This document shows positions 27,717 through 37,056 of a stretch of 64,000 bases of DNA, piece after piece (position 1 is the first letter of the stretch; the number at the start of each line of letters is the position of its first letter). This DNA comes from Deinococcus ruber (lineage in GTDB: Bacteria; Deinococcota; Deinococci; Deinococcales; Deinococcaceae). The notes beneath the pieces are model-generated. The model did no database searches and had not been told where the DNA came from. It was given only the letters and a program-made list of their open reading frames with translations. The DNA is taken from contig NZ_BMQL01000003.1 of the NCBI RefSeq assembly GCF_014648095.1, forward strand, positions 124,001 to 188,000, given 5' to 3'. Both the position numbers and the translations under genes were made by a program.

Positions 27717-29126
27717 CTAAATCAGATCGAGATAGCGTTCGAGTTCCCAGGCATGGACGGTGGCGCTGTAGGCGGCCCACTCCTGGCGCTTGGCCTCGCT
27801 GTAATGCCCCAACACGTGCTCGCCCAGCGCCGCCGCCATCACTTCGTCGCGTTCCAGGGCGTCTACCGCTTCCGACAGGTTGGTCGGCAGCTCTCTGATC
27901 TTGTGGTGGCGCTTCTCGCGAACTGTCATCTTGAAAATGTTGCGCTGAATGGCCGGGGGCGGCTCCAGTTTGGCCTGAATACCGTCCAGACCCGCCGCCA
28001 GCATCAGGGCCAGGGCCAGATACGGATTACAGCTCGGATCGGGCATGCGGAATTCGGCGCGGGTGGAATTGCCGCGCTTGGCCGGAATACGCACCAGGGC
28101 CGAACGGTTGCTGGTGCTCCAGGCCACGTTGACCGGAGCCTCGAAGCCGGGTACCAGCCGTTTATAGCTGTTGACCAGCGGATTGGTGACCGCCACCATA
28201 CCGGACGCGTGTTCCAGCAGCCCGGCTATGAAGTGCAGCGCCAGATCAGACAGACCATATTCGCCGTTCGGGTCGGCAAAGGCGTTGCTGCCGTCTTTGA
28301 ACAGGCTCAGATGGCAGTGCATACCCGAACCGTTTACGCCCGCGACCGGCTTGGGCAGAAAGCTGGCGAGCAGACCATATTCCAGAGCCACCCGCTTGAC
28401 CGCAAATTTGAAGGTCGAAACGGCGTCGGCGGTCTGAAGGGCGGGGGCGTAGCGAAAGTCGATCTCGTGCTGACCAGGCGCGACCTCGTGGTGTGCGCCC
28501 TCGATCTCGAAATTCATCTCGATCAGCTTGTTGGTGATTTCGCGGCGGATGCGCTCGCCCCGGTCAATGGGCGCGAGGTCGAAATATCCGGCGTGATCGT
28601 TGGTGCGGGTGGTGCCGCCGCCGCTTTCACTGCGCTCGAACAGGAAAAACTCTGGCTCGGGGCCACAGTACAGCGTCAGGCCCATCGCGGCTGCACGTTC
28701 GATCTGGCGGCGCAGCACCCGGCGCGGATCGCCCTCGAAGGGTGTGCCGCCGGGCAGGTAGATGTCGCAGATCAGGCGGGCCACCTTGCCGCGTTCACCC
28801 TCCTCGCGCGAGAACTGCGGAAATACCAGGAAGGTGCTGAGGTCGGGGCGCAGCAGCATGTCGGATTCTTCGATGCGCGTGAAGCCCTCGACGGCGCTGC
28901 CATCGAACATCACCTCGCCTCGAAGCGCCTTGGCGAACTGACTCTGTGTCACCTCGATGTTCTTGATGGTGCCCAGGATGTCACAGAACTGAAGGCGCAG
29001 GAACTTGACGTTCTCGCTCTGGAGCCGCTGGAGGATGCTTTCGATGCTGTCCGAACGGAGAACATCTTCTGGAGGAGCGGTCTGAACGTCGTTGGACGCT
29101 CGGCTGGGAGCGGATTTTTTGGTCAT
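27717..29126 (-). CDS. glnA: Glutamine synthetase, type I
   Basis: A 469-residue ATP-dependent ligase making glutamine from glutamate and ammonia. Visible: FLRLQFCDILGTIKNIEVTQ, the beta-grasp region VMFDGSAVEGFTRIEESDML, GPEPEFFLFE (metal ligands), the GANGSGMH-like VAGVNGSGMHCHLS, and RIPAKRGNSTRAEFRMPDPS. At the C terminus the usual adenylylation Tyr context (NLYxLP) is replaced by KIRELPTNLSE, so adenylylation control is unlikely. ATG 29126 was chosen over an upstream extension on the basis of the GGAGA site. It is divergent from the type III enzyme. Confidence 0.95.
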   Translation of the reverse strand: MTKKSAPSRASNDVQTAPPEDVLRSDSIESILQRLQSENVKFLRLQFCDILGTIKNIEVTQSQFAKALRGEVMFDGSAVEGFTRIEESDMLLRPDLSTFLVFPQFSREEGERGKVARLICDIYLPGGTPFEGDPRRVLRRQIERAAAMGLTLYCGPEPEFFLFERSESGGGTTRTNDHAGYFDLAPIDRGERIRREITNKLIEMNFEIEGAHHEVAPGQHEIDFRYAPALQTADAVSTFKFAVKRVALEYGLLASFLPKPVAGVNGSGMHCHLSLFKDGSNAFADPNGEYGLSDLALHFIAGLLEHASGMVAVTNPLVNSYKRLVPGFEAPVNVAWSTSNRSALVRIPAKRGNSTRAEFRMPDPSCNPYLALALMLAAGLDGIQAKLEPPPAIQRNIFKMTVREKRHHKIRELPTNLSEAVDALERDEVMAAALGEHVLGHYSEAKRQEWAAYSATVHAWELERYLDLI

Positions 29127-29787
29127 GAGACAGTCTCCGGAGAGGGAAGAGAGTAAAGACAGACAGCTGTGAAAACGGGGAAAACAGGCCCACGACGGGC
29201 GGGGCGATGCTGCGGAAAGTGCAGCGCAAGGAAGTGCCGCATCGTCGGCTGTACGGTCCATCGGCGGCATGGTCGCGTGAGGGCCGGAAAGGAGGGAACC
29301 GGGAAAAACCGGCTGTCGAAAGCGGGAGGAGCGTCAAGCCTGGGGCAGCGGAGAAGATCGGAGAGGAGAAGAGTGAAGAGGGTTGTTGCTTCCTGCAATC
29401 ATAAAGTCTTGCGACAGCGGGAGTCGGTGCAGCCCCTGAAGTGTGCCTGCAACTGCCCTGTTCAGGGTCGGGCCGGGCTGCGTGGTACCGAACGTACCGT
29501 TTTGCCTCCGAGTCCTCCGATCCGGAAAACTTCGCTCAATATACGTGATTTGTCAGAAAAATTCCGAACAAACGGCATAGACAACTCGGAAATTACCGGG
29601 CAGACCTGTACAAATTCGGCAATTCGGCCCGATTTGCGTTGACGTTTGTGGGGAAGTGCTTCTATACTCCGGCGAGTGCAGGGCAGGGCAGCGCTGACCG
29701 TCAGACGCGGCGGCGCAGGCGACTGTTCTTCTTGACCGGGTCTTTCTCACCGGGCGTCATCATTCACCAGGATCAAAAGGAGCCACC
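29127..29787. promoter_or_regulatory. Shared regulatory region of the two glutamine synthetases
   Basis: 661 bases without a supported gene. The right part is AT-richer (29520-29640), with an inverted pair TTCCGA (29562-29567) / TCGGAA (29586-29591) and a direct ATTCGGCAATTCGGC repeat (29614-29628) just upstream of the type III promoter. The glnA promoter must lie in the left part but I could not fix it. Confidence 0.5.
29639..29668 (+). promoter_or_regulatory. SigA promoter of type III glutamine synthetase
   Basis: TTGACG (29639-29644), 18-base spacer, TATACT (29663-29668). The leader is about 110 bases. Confidence 0.85.
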
Positions 29788-31950
29788 ATGAACCAGGAAT
29801 TCAATACGCTGAAGGCCGCCAAGACCTGGCATCTCGACAGCTTTACCGAATACGCTCCCAGCGACGTGATCGGCCAGATCTTCGCGCAGGACGTGCTGAC
29901 CCTCGAAGAGCTGCGCCAGCGTCTGAGCCGCCCGGTCTTCAAGAGCCTTCAGGGCACCCTGGAGCGCGGGCAGACGCTCGATCCGGCGATTGCCGACACC
30001 GTGGCGCTCGCCATGAAGACCTGGGCCATGGAGAAGGGCGCCACGCACTACACCCACTGGTTCCAGCCCCTGACCGGCAGCACCGCCGAGAAGCACGACA
30101 GCTTCCTGACGCCCACCAGCGACGGCAGCGCGATTGCCACCTTCAGCGGCAAAGAACTGATTCAGGCCGAGCCCGACGCCAGCAGCTTTCCTTCGGGCGG
30201 TCTGCGGGCCACCTTCGAGGCACGCGGCTACACTGCCTGGGACCCGTCCAGCCCGGCCTTTATCATGCGGCACAGCAACGGCGCGACGTTGTGCATTCCC
30301 ACCGCGTTTGCCAGCTGGACCGGCGAGGCGCTCGATCTCAAGACGCCGCTGCTGCGGAGCATCGAAGCGCTGAATATCGCCGTGATGCCCGCCCTGAAGC
30401 TGATGGGAGCCGACGCTTCGCGGGTCAGCAGCAGCCTGGGAGCCGAGCAGGAATACTTCCTGATTGCCGAGGAGTACTACTACGCCCGCCCCGATCTGGT
30501 GATGACCGGACGCACGCTCTTCGGTGCGCCGCCGCCGCGTGGGCAGGAGCTCGAAGACCATTACTTCGGTGCAATTCCCGACCGGGTGTTGTCGTTCATG
30601 GCCGACGCCGAAACCCAGATGTACGCGCTGGGTATTCCGGTCAAGACCCGCCACAACGAGGTCGCGCCCGGTCAGTTCGAGATCGCGCCCATCTATGAAA
30701 ACAGCAACGTGGCTGCCGATCACCAGCAGCTCATCATGCAGATTCTGCGGAACACGGCCCGGAAATACGGTCTGGTCGCGCTGCTGCACGAGAAACCCTT
30801 CGCGGGCGTGAACGGTTCGGGCAAACACTGTAACTGGAGCATGGGCACCGACACCGGCATGAACCTGCTGGAGCCGGGCGACACCCCGCACGAGAATATG
30901 CAGTTCATGTTCTTCTGCGCCGCCGTCATCAAGGCGGTCGATGAGCATCAGGACCTGCTGCGCGTGTCGGTGGCTTCGGCCCAGAACGATCACCGCCTGG
31001 GAGCCAACGAAGCGCCGCCCGCCATCATCTCGATCTTCCTGGGCGACGAACTGACCGATATTCTGGATCGCCTTGCCAGCGGGCAGGGTGGACGCGGAGC
31101 CTCGGCGGGCGTGATGGGCCTGGGCAGCAGCGTACTTCCGCACCTGCCGCGCCATGCCGGAGACCGCAACCGCACCAGCCCGTTTGCCTTTACCGGCAAC
31201 AAGTTCGAGTTCCGTGCGGCAGGCAGCAGCCAGAGCATCTCGCTGCCCATCACGGTGCTGAATATCATCGTGGCCGACGCGGTCGAGCAGATGACCGCCC
31301 AGCTGCGCGAGCGCCTGAACGGCAGCCGCAGCAAGCGCAGTCTGGACGAGGCGATTGCCGGACTGGTCAAGGACGTATACGCGCAGCACCAGCGCATCAT
31401 CTTCAACGGTGACGGCTACAGCGACGCGTGGCACCAGGAGGCCGAAGCGCGCGGTCTGCTGAACCTGCGTACCACGCTGGACGCCATCGAAATCTTCACC
31501 TCCGAGAAGAACGTATCGCTGTTCGAGCGCTTTAACGTCCTCAGTAAGCGAGAGCTGGAAGCCCGTCAGGAAGTGATGTACGACATCTACTTCAAGACCG
31601 TGAACATCGAGGGCGAGACCACCGAATATATGGCGCAGACCCTGATTCTGCCCGCCGCCGTCAGCTATCTGGCCGAACTGGGCGAAATCGAGAGCGGCAG
31701 CCGCGCCGTCAAGGGCGTGACCCAGAAGGTTAGCGATCTGGCCGATGAACTGTATGACGCTCTGGCCGATCTGCACACCCAGAACTCGGCCACGGGCGGC
31801 GAGGAAGTACACGAGAAGGCCCACCACATGCGCGACCATGTGTTGCCCGCGATGCTGAAGGTGCGCGTGGCTGCCGACGGACTGGAAAAGGTCGTGGCTG
31901 GCAAGCACTGGCCGCTGCCCAGCTACCGCCAGATGCTGTTCGTGAAGTAA
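29788..31950 (+). CDS. glnN: Glutamine synthetase, type III
   Basis: At 720 residues it matches GSIII, a dodecameric form distinct from GSI. Visible: [20 protein letters not shown] and [20 protein letters not shown] (GSIII-specific), [17 protein letters not shown] (metal ligands), [35 protein letters not shown] and [17 protein letters not shown] strong ribosome site AAAGGAG precedes the ATG. Having both GSI and GSIII suggests separate control under different nitrogen states. The gene ends with a good terminator. Confidence 0.97.
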   Translation: MNQEFNTLKAAKTWHLDSFTEYAPSDVIGQIFAQDVLTLEELRQRLSRPVFKSLQGTLERGQTLDPAIADTVALAMKTWAMEKGATHYTHWFQPLTGSTAEKHDSFLTPTSDGSAIATFSGKELIQAEPDASSFPSGGLRATFEARGYTAWDPSSPAFIMRHSNGATLCIPTAFASWTGEALDLKTPLLRSIEALNIAVMPALKLMGADASRVSSSLGAEQEYFLIAEEYYYARPDLVMTGRTLFGAPPPRGQELEDHYFGAIPDRVLSFMADAETQMYALGIPVKTRHNEVAPGQFEIAPIYENSNVAADHQQLIMQILRNTARKYGLVALLHEKPFAGVNGSGKHCNWSMGTDTGMNLLEPGDTPHENMQFMFFCAAVIKAVDEHQDLLRVSVASAQNDHRLGANEAPPAIISIFLGDELTDILDRLASGQGGRGASAGVMGLGSSVLPHLPRHAGDRNRTSPFAFTGNKFEFRAAGSSQSISLPITVLNIIVADAVEQMTAQLRERLNGSRSKRSLDEAIAGLVKDVYAQHQRIIFNGDGYSDAWHQEAEARGLLNLRTTLDAIEIFTSEKNVSLFERFNVLSKRELEARQEVMYDIYFKTVNIEGETTEYMAQTLILPAAVSYLAELGEIESGSRAVKGVTQKVSDLADELYDALADLHTQNSATGGEEVHEKAHHMRDHVLPAMLKVRVAADGLEKVVAGKHWPLPSYRQMLFVK

Positions 31951-31985
31951 AACTGTTCGCGAAGTAAAAACGCAGCACGCAGATC

Positions 31986-32017
31986 AGCCGCTCTACCCCT
32001 TCGGGTGGGGCGGCTTT
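31986..32017 (+). terminator. Terminator of glnN
   Basis: AGCCGCTCTACCC pairs with GGGTGGGGCGGCT (13 bp with wobble pairs) around a CTTC loop, followed by TT. It lies 36 bases past the stop. Confidence 0.7.
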
Positions 32018-32115
32018 GCGTTGAACCGGGTCAGCAGATATCAGGGTCAGATCAAGCCTGAAATGTCTGTCGGCACATCGTGGGATCTGGCGGCGTCATG
32101 GGGCGATGTACGGAG

Positions 32116-32121
32116 TAGAAT
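32116..32121 (+). promoter_or_regulatory. -10 box TAGAAT of AAC(3)-family gene
   Basis: TAGAAT ends seven bases before ATG 32129, setting a leaderless start 108 bases inside the longest frame. Confidence 0.6.
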
Positions 32122-32128
32122 CAAGGCG

Positions 32129-32983
32129 ATGCTCAATCTTGCCCGCCGGGTTCACGTCACGCCTCGCCAGCTCGACGAGGGGCTGTCTGCTCTGGGTCTC
32201 GACGGCTCGCAGCACGTGATCGTCCACAGCAGTCTGAAGTCGTTCGGCCTGCTGGAAGGCGGCGCACCCACCCTGCTTCACGAACTGGAGCGGCATACCG
32301 CCACTCTCGCGGCCCCGGCCTTCAGTTATCAGACGCTGCTGCGCGGCCCCGATTCACCGATTCACGCCCAGTTTCACCGCGATACACGGGTCAGCCGCGA
32401 TATCGGGCGGCTGCCACAGGTCATGGTGGAACAGGGCGCTGCGCTGCGTTCGTCGCACCCTGCCCTGAGCTTCGTGGCGCTGGGGCAGCAGGCGGCCTTC
32501 ATCACCGGGCAGCAGTCGCTGGGAAGCCCGTATGCACCCATCGGGGCGCTGTACGATCTGGACGGCTACGCCCTGCTGGTCGGCGTCGATCACAGTTCAA
32601 ACACCAGTATTCACTACGGCGAACATGTGGCGGGCATGCCCCTTCTGACCCGCTACGTGCCGCAGGACGGTAGAGCAGTGCCCTCGGCTTTCCCCAACTG
32701 TTCCGCCGATTTCGAAACGCTGGCCCCGTATTTGCAGCCCACAATCGTGTATGTCGGCAAGTCGCGGCTGCGGCTGTACCGTGTGCGGCCGCTCGTAGAT
32801 GCCACGGTTCGCCTGCTGACTCAGGACCCGGAAGCGCTGCTGTGTACGTATCCCAGTTGCCGCTGTCAGCAGGTGCGCCAGATGGTGCGTCAGCAGGGCC
32901 TGCATCCCAGGGTGCACCAGATGATCTCGACCGACCAGGCCAGAGGCGAGCGTTCAGAAGCCTCATCTGAACTGTCAGCCTAG
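32129..32983 (+). CDS. AAC(3)-family N-acetyltransferase
   Basis: A 284-residue protein of the Antibiotic_NAT fold (acetyl-CoA-dependent aminoglycoside 3-N-acetyltransferases and relatives such as FrbF/YokD). Visible: QHVIVHSSLKSFGLLEGGAP, RSSHPALSFVALGQQA (the conserved SxHPxxSFxAxG) and VGVDHSSNTSIHYGEHVAGM. Chromosomal members often act on other amines, so drug resistance is not implied. A Cys pair near the C terminus (CTYPSCRC) is unusual. The start was chosen on promoter spacing; 36 upstream codons look non-native. Confidence 0.85.
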   Translation: MLNLARRVHVTPRQLDEGLSALGLDGSQHVIVHSSLKSFGLLEGGAPTLLHELERHTATLAAPAFSYQTLLRGPDSPIHAQFHRDTRVSRDIGRLPQVMVEQGAALRSSHPALSFVALGQQAAFITGQQSLGSPYAPIGALYDLDGYALLVGVDHSSNTSIHYGEHVAGMPLLTRYVPQDGRAVPSAFPNCSADFETLAPYLQPTIVYVGKSRLRLYRVRPLVDATVRLLTQDPEALLCTYPSCRCQQVRQMVRQQGLHPRVHQMISTDQARGERSEASSELSA

Positions 32984-33053
32984 AGCATTGGCAGAACAGT
33001 CAGTCGGGGCGTGCTGATCGTTTCCTTCTCGGCAGGTCGTGACAGAAAAGCCC

Positions 33054-34007
33054 TTAAACGACTTCGCCTTTCGGAGTGATGCGCCGGTCGCTGCTGTGGC
33101 CGGGTTTGACTCTCAGCTCGGGCCGCACATGATGAGCGGCGTGGTTGGCGCACAGGGCCGCCTGTGCAAAGGCCAGTGCGATCAGCTTGAAGGCTCCGCC
33201 TGCGCTGCTTAGGTCGCCTGCCACGTACACGCCCAGCAGTTCGGTCAGGCCGCTGCCCTCTGCGGGCACGTATTCGCCCTGCCAGCCCAGCGGCCACGGC
33301 AGCAGGGGCGACAGATCGGGCAGGTACCCGTTCAGATGAATGTTCAGGTCGGCGGGCGGAACTGGAGCGAAATCGGCGGCGGCAGGCGCGTGAACGTCGA
33401 TCTGTCCGTGCTGCCGTAGGGTTTCGAGCCGAGAGAGTTGGGCGGGAGTGCCCCGGAACAGGGCGCGGCGATGGCTGAGCGTGACCCGTGTACCAGCCTC
33501 GGCCAGTTCGAGTGCGGCGCGGGTTGCCTGCGGAACGCCGCCCTGTATCCACGCGCTCGGGGCAGCAGGCACAGCTGATGGCGGCCAGTCGGTGAGGCTG
33601 TGTGCGTTGCTGGCTAGACGCGGCAGCAGCGCTCCCATGCCCGCCGCCAGAATGACCGCGCCCGCCGAGTAGCTCGCGCCCGGTGTGCCGACGCGCCAGC
33701 CTGCACCGTCGGCTTCAAGCGTGTGTGCCAGGGTATTCAGCCGAATGTCGATGTCGAACGGTTCGAGCTGCCGCACCAGTTGCGCCACGATGTCGGCGGC
33801 ATACGCAGCGGGCGCGGCAGGCACGTCGTAGACCACCCGGTCTGGATACAGCGCCGCCAACTGTCCGCCCAGTTCAGGCCGCGCTTCCAGCAGCCGCACG
33901 CTCAGGCCGCGCAGAGCAGCATAAAAGGCCGCATACAACCCGGCAGGGCCGCCGCCGATGATCAGGATGTCGGTGGGGCCATGCTGGGGCGGGGGCGTGC
34001 TGGTCAT
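33054..34007 (-). CDS. Ferredoxin-NADP reductase type 2-like flavoprotein
   Basis: A 317-residue thioredoxin-reductase-like flavoprotein without the CxxC. The FAD half is intact: DILIIGGGPAGLYAAFYAAL, LLEARPELGGQLAALYPDRV (the GGQL-LYP motif of type 2 FNR) and GVYVAGDLSSAGGAFKLIAL. The NADPH-binding Gly motif, normally GGGDSAxDWA, reads IQGGVPQATRAALELA, followed by a normal VTLSHRRALFRG. Cofactor preference may therefore be altered. ATG 34007 has TAGAAT six bases upstream; TTG 34013 is an alternative. Confidence 0.85.
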   Translation of the reverse strand: MTSTPPPQHGPTDILIIGGGPAGLYAAFYAALRGLSVRLLEARPELGGQLAALYPDRVVYDVPAAPAAYAADIVAQLVRQLEPFDIDIRLNTLAHTLEADGAGWRVGTPGASYSAGAVILAAGMGALLPRLASNAHSLTDWPPSAVPAAPSAWIQGGVPQATRAALELAEAGTRVTLSHRRALFRGTPAQLSRLETLRQHGQIDVHAPAAADFAPVPPADLNIHLNGYLPDLSPLLPWPLGWQGEYVPAEGSGLTELLGVYVAGDLSSAGGAFKLIALAFAQAALCANHAAHHVRPELRVKPGHSSDRRITPKGEVV

Positions 34008-34013
34008 CTGCAA

Positions 34014-34019
34014 ATTCTA
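34014..34019 (-). promoter_or_regulatory. -10 box TAGAAT of type 2 FNR gene
   Basis: TAGAAT (minus strand) ends six bases before ATG 34007. Confidence 0.6.
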
Positions 34020-34083
34020 GAGCAGTTCTCCGAGCGCGGCCCTCTCCAGGCCCTGATTTCTGCTGCTTTCTGGGCACTTACCC

Positions 34084-34563
34084 TCAGTACAGCGATGTGG
34101 AAAGAGCCAGCTGATCTGCCACTGCGAATGCCTGCCGCAGCAGGTCAAGCCGGATCGGTACCGACAGATATTCATCGCCCCCGGTGTCGAGTGCCATGAA
34201 CTCGTATCCGTGACGGCGCAGCCACGCGGCGGCCTCTTTCAGTACATCCAGAGTCGTGGCTTGCGGCTGCCCGCTCAGAGCGCTGACGAATGTTGCGGGC
34301 AGGCCCAGACTGCGTGCGGTGGCCTGCACCTGCCACTCGACTTCGTCGCTCGCCTTCCAGTCGACATGCAGGCACAGCCAGAAACGGCTGGCGGCGGAAT
34401 CGAGCCACCAGCCCGGCAGGAAGTCGTCCGGCACATCCTGAAGAGCTTCGCACAGGGCATGTACTTCGTCCGTGTCTTCCACGAGTTGCTGAAACCGCCG
34501 CCCGATTTCGCTGCTCAGCTCTGGCGGCAGAGGACTCAGGATCAGCGCCAGCAACTCGGTCAT
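34084..34563 (-). CDS. Hypothetical protein coupled to fprA
   Basis: A 159-residue protein starting MTELLALILSPLPPELSSEI. The ATG overlaps the fprA stop by four bases (ATGA), so the genes are co-translated. It is acidic and helical with Trp-rich stretches (LPGWWLDSAASRFWLCLHVD, KASDEVEWQVQATARSLGLP). The C-terminal part contains AAAWLRRHGYEFMALDTGGD. I recognise no family or catalytic motif. A longer reading of the same frame extends antisense-like through fprA and is not real. Confidence 0.75.
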   Translation of the reverse strand: MTELLALILSPLPPELSSEIGRRFQQLVEDTDEVHALCEALQDVPDDFLPGWWLDSAASRFWLCLHVDWKASDEVEWQVQATARSLGLPATFVSALSGQPQATTLDVLKEAAAWLRRHGYEFMALDTGGDEYLSVPIRLDLLRQAFAVADQLALSTSLY

Positions 34564-35957
34564 TCCACGTGGCTGCCGCGAAGTTTCCGGATGATGTCGA
34601 TCATGTGCATCTTGTGCGTCACCTTGGCGCGAGGGCGGCCCAGCGCCGCGCCCTGTTCGCGCTCGTAGGCGTCGAGCGATTGCCAGTCGGTCAGGGTCAC
34701 CACGTCCACGCCTTTGCTGTGCAGCAGAGCGTCTACGGCGCTGCGTGCGGTCTGCGGGGCGGGCGATATCTGGCCGTTCTCGGCGTCCTGAAGCAGCAGT
34801 TTCATGCTCTCGGTGGCGTCGGCCTTGTTGGTGCCGATCACGCCGCTCGGCCCGCGCTTGATCCAGCCTGCGGTGTACTCGCCGCTGCGCCCCGTCACCC
34901 GGCCTTCCTCGTTGGGAATGACGCCGCGCCGCTCGTCGAAGGGCACGCCCGAGAGCGCCACGCCCCGGTAGCCCACGCTCCGCAGCACCATCTGGACTGG
35001 CAGAACCTCGAATTCTCCGGTGCCCACCGCGTTGCCCGCCTCGTCCAGACGGTTGCGCTCGACTTTCAGGCCACGAACCCGGCCCTCTTCGTCTCCCAGA
35101 ATTTCGACGGGCGACACCAGAAAGCGCAGATGCACACGGCGCGGCTTGCCCTGCGGCACGCGTCCGGCGAAGTCGCGCAACACCTCGACATTCTTCTTCA
35201 CCGTGTTGTCGGTGATGCCCGCTTCTTCGGCTTCGCTCAGGGCAATCTCGGCGGGCTTCACCACCACGTCGGCCTGTTCCAGCTCCCCGAACTCGCGCAA
35301 CTCCTTGGTGGTGAATTTGGCCTGCGCCGCCCCACGCCGACCCAGCACCCACACGTCGCGCACGTGGCTCTGCGCCAGCGCGTCCAGTGCGTGCGGCGCG
35401 ATGTCGGATTCGTGCAGCTCTGCCGTCGTCTTCGACAGGATGCGGCTCACGTCCAGTGCCACGTTGCCCACACCCACTACCGCCACCCCCGCTGCGTGAA
35501 GCAGCATGTCGCGGGCTGCCGCGTCGGGGTGGCCGTTGTACCAGGCCACGAACTCGGTGGCGCTCAGGCTGCCCATCAGGTCTTCACCGGGAATGCCCAG
35601 CCGCCGATCTGCGCTGGCCCCGAAGGTATAGACCAGCGCGTCGTAGTGGCTCCTGGCCTCGTCGTAGGTCAGGTCTTTGCCAAATTCCACGTTGCCCAGA
35701 AAGCGCACGCGTGCGTCAGACAGCGTACGGTCAAAGCCTGCCGTCACGCTCTTGATCTTCAGATGGTCGGGGGCCACGCCGTAACGCACCAGGCCGTAGG
35801 GTGTGGGCAACCTGTCCAGCACGTCCACATCCACCGGCACGAGGCTCTGCTTGATCAGGGCCTCGGCGCTGAAGATGCCGCTGGGGCCGCTGCCGATCAC
35901 CAGTACGCGGAGCGGCCTGGCAGCGCTGAAGGTGGATGGAACGCTGGAAGAGGTCAT
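34560..35957 (-). CDS. fprA: Ferredoxin/adrenodoxin-NADP reductase (FprA-like)
   Basis: A 465-residue FAD protein of the adrenodoxin reductase family, moving electrons between NADPH and ferredoxin. Visible: RVLVIGSGPSGIFSAEALIK (FAD), DRLPTPYGLVRYGVAPDHLK (family signature), VAVVGVGNVALDVSRILSKT (NADP) and a C-terminal EYTAGWIKRGPSGVIGTNKA. The leaderless start has TACACT six bases upstream. Together with the type 2 FNR next door, two ferredoxin reductases of different folds are neighbours. Confidence 0.95.
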   Translation of the reverse strand: MTSSSVPSTFSAARPLRVLVIGSGPSGIFSAEALIKQSLVPVDVDVLDRLPTPYGLVRYGVAPDHLKIKSVTAGFDRTLSDARVRFLGNVEFGKDLTYDEARSHYDALVYTFGASADRRLGIPGEDLMGSLSATEFVAWYNGHPDAAARDMLLHAAGVAVVGVGNVALDVSRILSKTTAELHESDIAPHALDALAQSHVRDVWVLGRRGAAQAKFTTKELREFGELEQADVVVKPAEIALSEAEEAGITDNTVKKNVEVLRDFAGRVPQGKPRRVHLRFLVSPVEILGDEEGRVRGLKVERNRLDEAGNAVGTGEFEVLPVQMVLRSVGYRGVALSGVPFDERRGVIPNEEGRVTGRSGEYTAGWIKRGPSGVIGTNKADATESMKLLLQDAENGQISPAPQTARSAVDALLHSKGVDVVTLTDWQSLDAYEREQGAALGRPRAKVTHKMHMIDIIRKLRGSHVE

Positions 35958-35963
35958 AGAGAT

Positions 35964-35969
35964 AGTGTA
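35964..35969 (-). promoter_or_regulatory. -10 box TACACT of fprA
   Basis: TACACT (minus strand) ends six bases before ATG 35957. Confidence 0.6.
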
Positions 35970-36214
35970 CGACAGACGCTAAGGCTGGGACGGCAGACGG
36001 CAAAGCCCGTTCCACCTCCAGTAACAACACACCCGCTCGCAACACGCCAAGTGACAAATGGCCTGGACACTCAACACACGTGCGTTAGGGTAGAAGATGA
36101 ACAGTATAAATCGTAGCTGTGCAACTGTTAGGAACGGCGCATCTGTTTTATTGTATGGAAAGTGTTAGAATCTTCACATTGGAAGCGGTTCAACGCATGG
36201 AGGGGGAATCAGAC

Positions 36215-36520
36215 ATGCAACTGGTACAGCGGGGCCATGAATTCGAGTATCGCGACCACCAGGGCGTAGACCGCCTGGGTCAGGCCGACGTGTATGCCAG
36301 CAGCCAGGGCGACCGGGCGGTGCTGGTACTTAAAAACGTGGACGGCGGCATGGGCGGCAACGAACGCCTCACGCTGCTGGAAAATGCCCGCCGCGCCCTG
36401 CTGACGCTCGCTTCCTCGCTGCTCCCGTTTCTGGTGCCCCGCGCCACCTTGCAGGTCTGGATTCTGCGCCCCGATCCACTGATGGAAGACCTGAAACCGC
36501 GTGCTCTGCTGCTGCCCTGA
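36215..36520 (+). CDS. Small hypothetical protein
   Basis: A 101-residue protein starting MQLVQRGHEFEYRDHQGVDR. ATG 36215 has a GGAGGGGG ribosome site seven bases upstream; a longer frame opens at 36119 but lacks one. The leader region upstream carries TAGAAT (36168-36173) and TATAAA (36105-36110) as possible -10 boxes. The middle segment GGMGGNERLTLLENARRALL is basic and amphipathic. No family recognised. It is divergent from fprA and ends at a very strong bidirectional terminator. Confidence 0.65.
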   Translation: MQLVQRGHEFEYRDHQGVDRLGQADVYASSQGDRAVLVLKNVDGGMGGNERLTLLENARRALLTLASSLLPFLVPRATLQVWILRPDPLMEDLKPRALLLP

Positions 36521-36557
36521 CAGGGCAAGAGGGCGGGCGACACAAAGTTAAATAGAG

Positions 36558-36597
36558 AAAGAGAAACAGCCTGCCGAAGTGGAGGCTGTTTCTCTTT
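36558..36597. terminator. Bidirectional terminator
   Basis: AAAGAGAAACAGCCT pairs perfectly with AGGCTGTTTCTCTTT (15 bp, 10-base loop), with A-rich and T-rich flanks, between convergent genes. The TTTCTCTTTCCTGT tail is repeated twice after it. Confidence 0.85.
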
Positions 36598-36666
36598 CCT
36601 GTCTTTCTCTTTCCTGTCCTTGTTCTGTGTTGGCGGGCATGCCCACACCGTCATACCCCATTCCAG

Positions 36667-37056
36667 TTATTCGACCAGATACCGCAGGCCCTCTTTCAGT
36701 TCCACGCGTTCAAGCTGTGTGCGCGGCACCACCACGTTGCGCCGCCAGGGCATCCATTCGGTAAAGCCGGTGCCCGAGCGCAGAAAGCCGCGCCTGCCGA
36801 GTTCGGCGCTGCGGTACAGGCCGCCTTCCAGACCTGCCCGCAGCAGTTCGGTGACGAGGGCAGGGTCGAGCGCTCCGGTCAGGCGGGCGGCCCGGATCTC
36901 GTCGCCCTGCCCGTAGAGTTCCGGTTCGGCCCCCCAGGGGCGCAGGGCTTCCAGTGCCAGCGCCCGCGACATCGGCTGCGCGAAGTTGAGCTGAGCGTCG
37001 AGTTCGTGGCCCCGGTGGCCGCGTTCCTGGCGAGCGGGTTGGCTGCGCGTTTCCAT
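36667..37056 (-). CDS. Hypothetical protein coupled to DinB gene
   Basis: A 129-residue protein beginning METRSQPARQERGHRGHELD. The ATG overlaps the stop of the DinB-family gene by one base (TAATG). The sequence has a compact alpha/beta look with two similar basic stretches (LYGQGDEIRAARLTGALDPA and LYRSAELGRRGFLRSGTGFT). I recognise no family. Operon position suggests shared expression with the DinB-fold protein. Confidence 0.7.
   Translation of the reverse strand: METRSQPARQERGHRGHELDAQLNFAQPMSRALALEALRPWGAEPELYGQGDEIRAARLTGALDPALVTELLRAGLEGGLYRSAELGRRGFLRSGTGFTEWMPWRRNVVVPRTQLERVELKEGLRYLVE

Noticed and set aside
27578..27898. Possible transposase fragment
   Set aside because: The frame runs into the glnA 3' end antisense and shows no DDE motif or terminal inverted repeats.
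29520..29640. NtrC/GlnR-type operator in the glutamine synthetase region
   Set aside because: The inverted hexamers do not match a consensus I can name; reported only as unassigned repeats.
34564..35352. Extension of the 159-residue gene upstream through fprA in another frame
   Set aside because: The extension is Arg/Gly/Ala-rich shadow of fprA; the natural start is the ATGA overlap at 34563.
36097..36168. Short frame (23 codons) near a TAGGGT box upstream of the small gene at 36215
   Set aside because: Spacing is five bases, the box is poor, and the frame stops well before the downstream gene.
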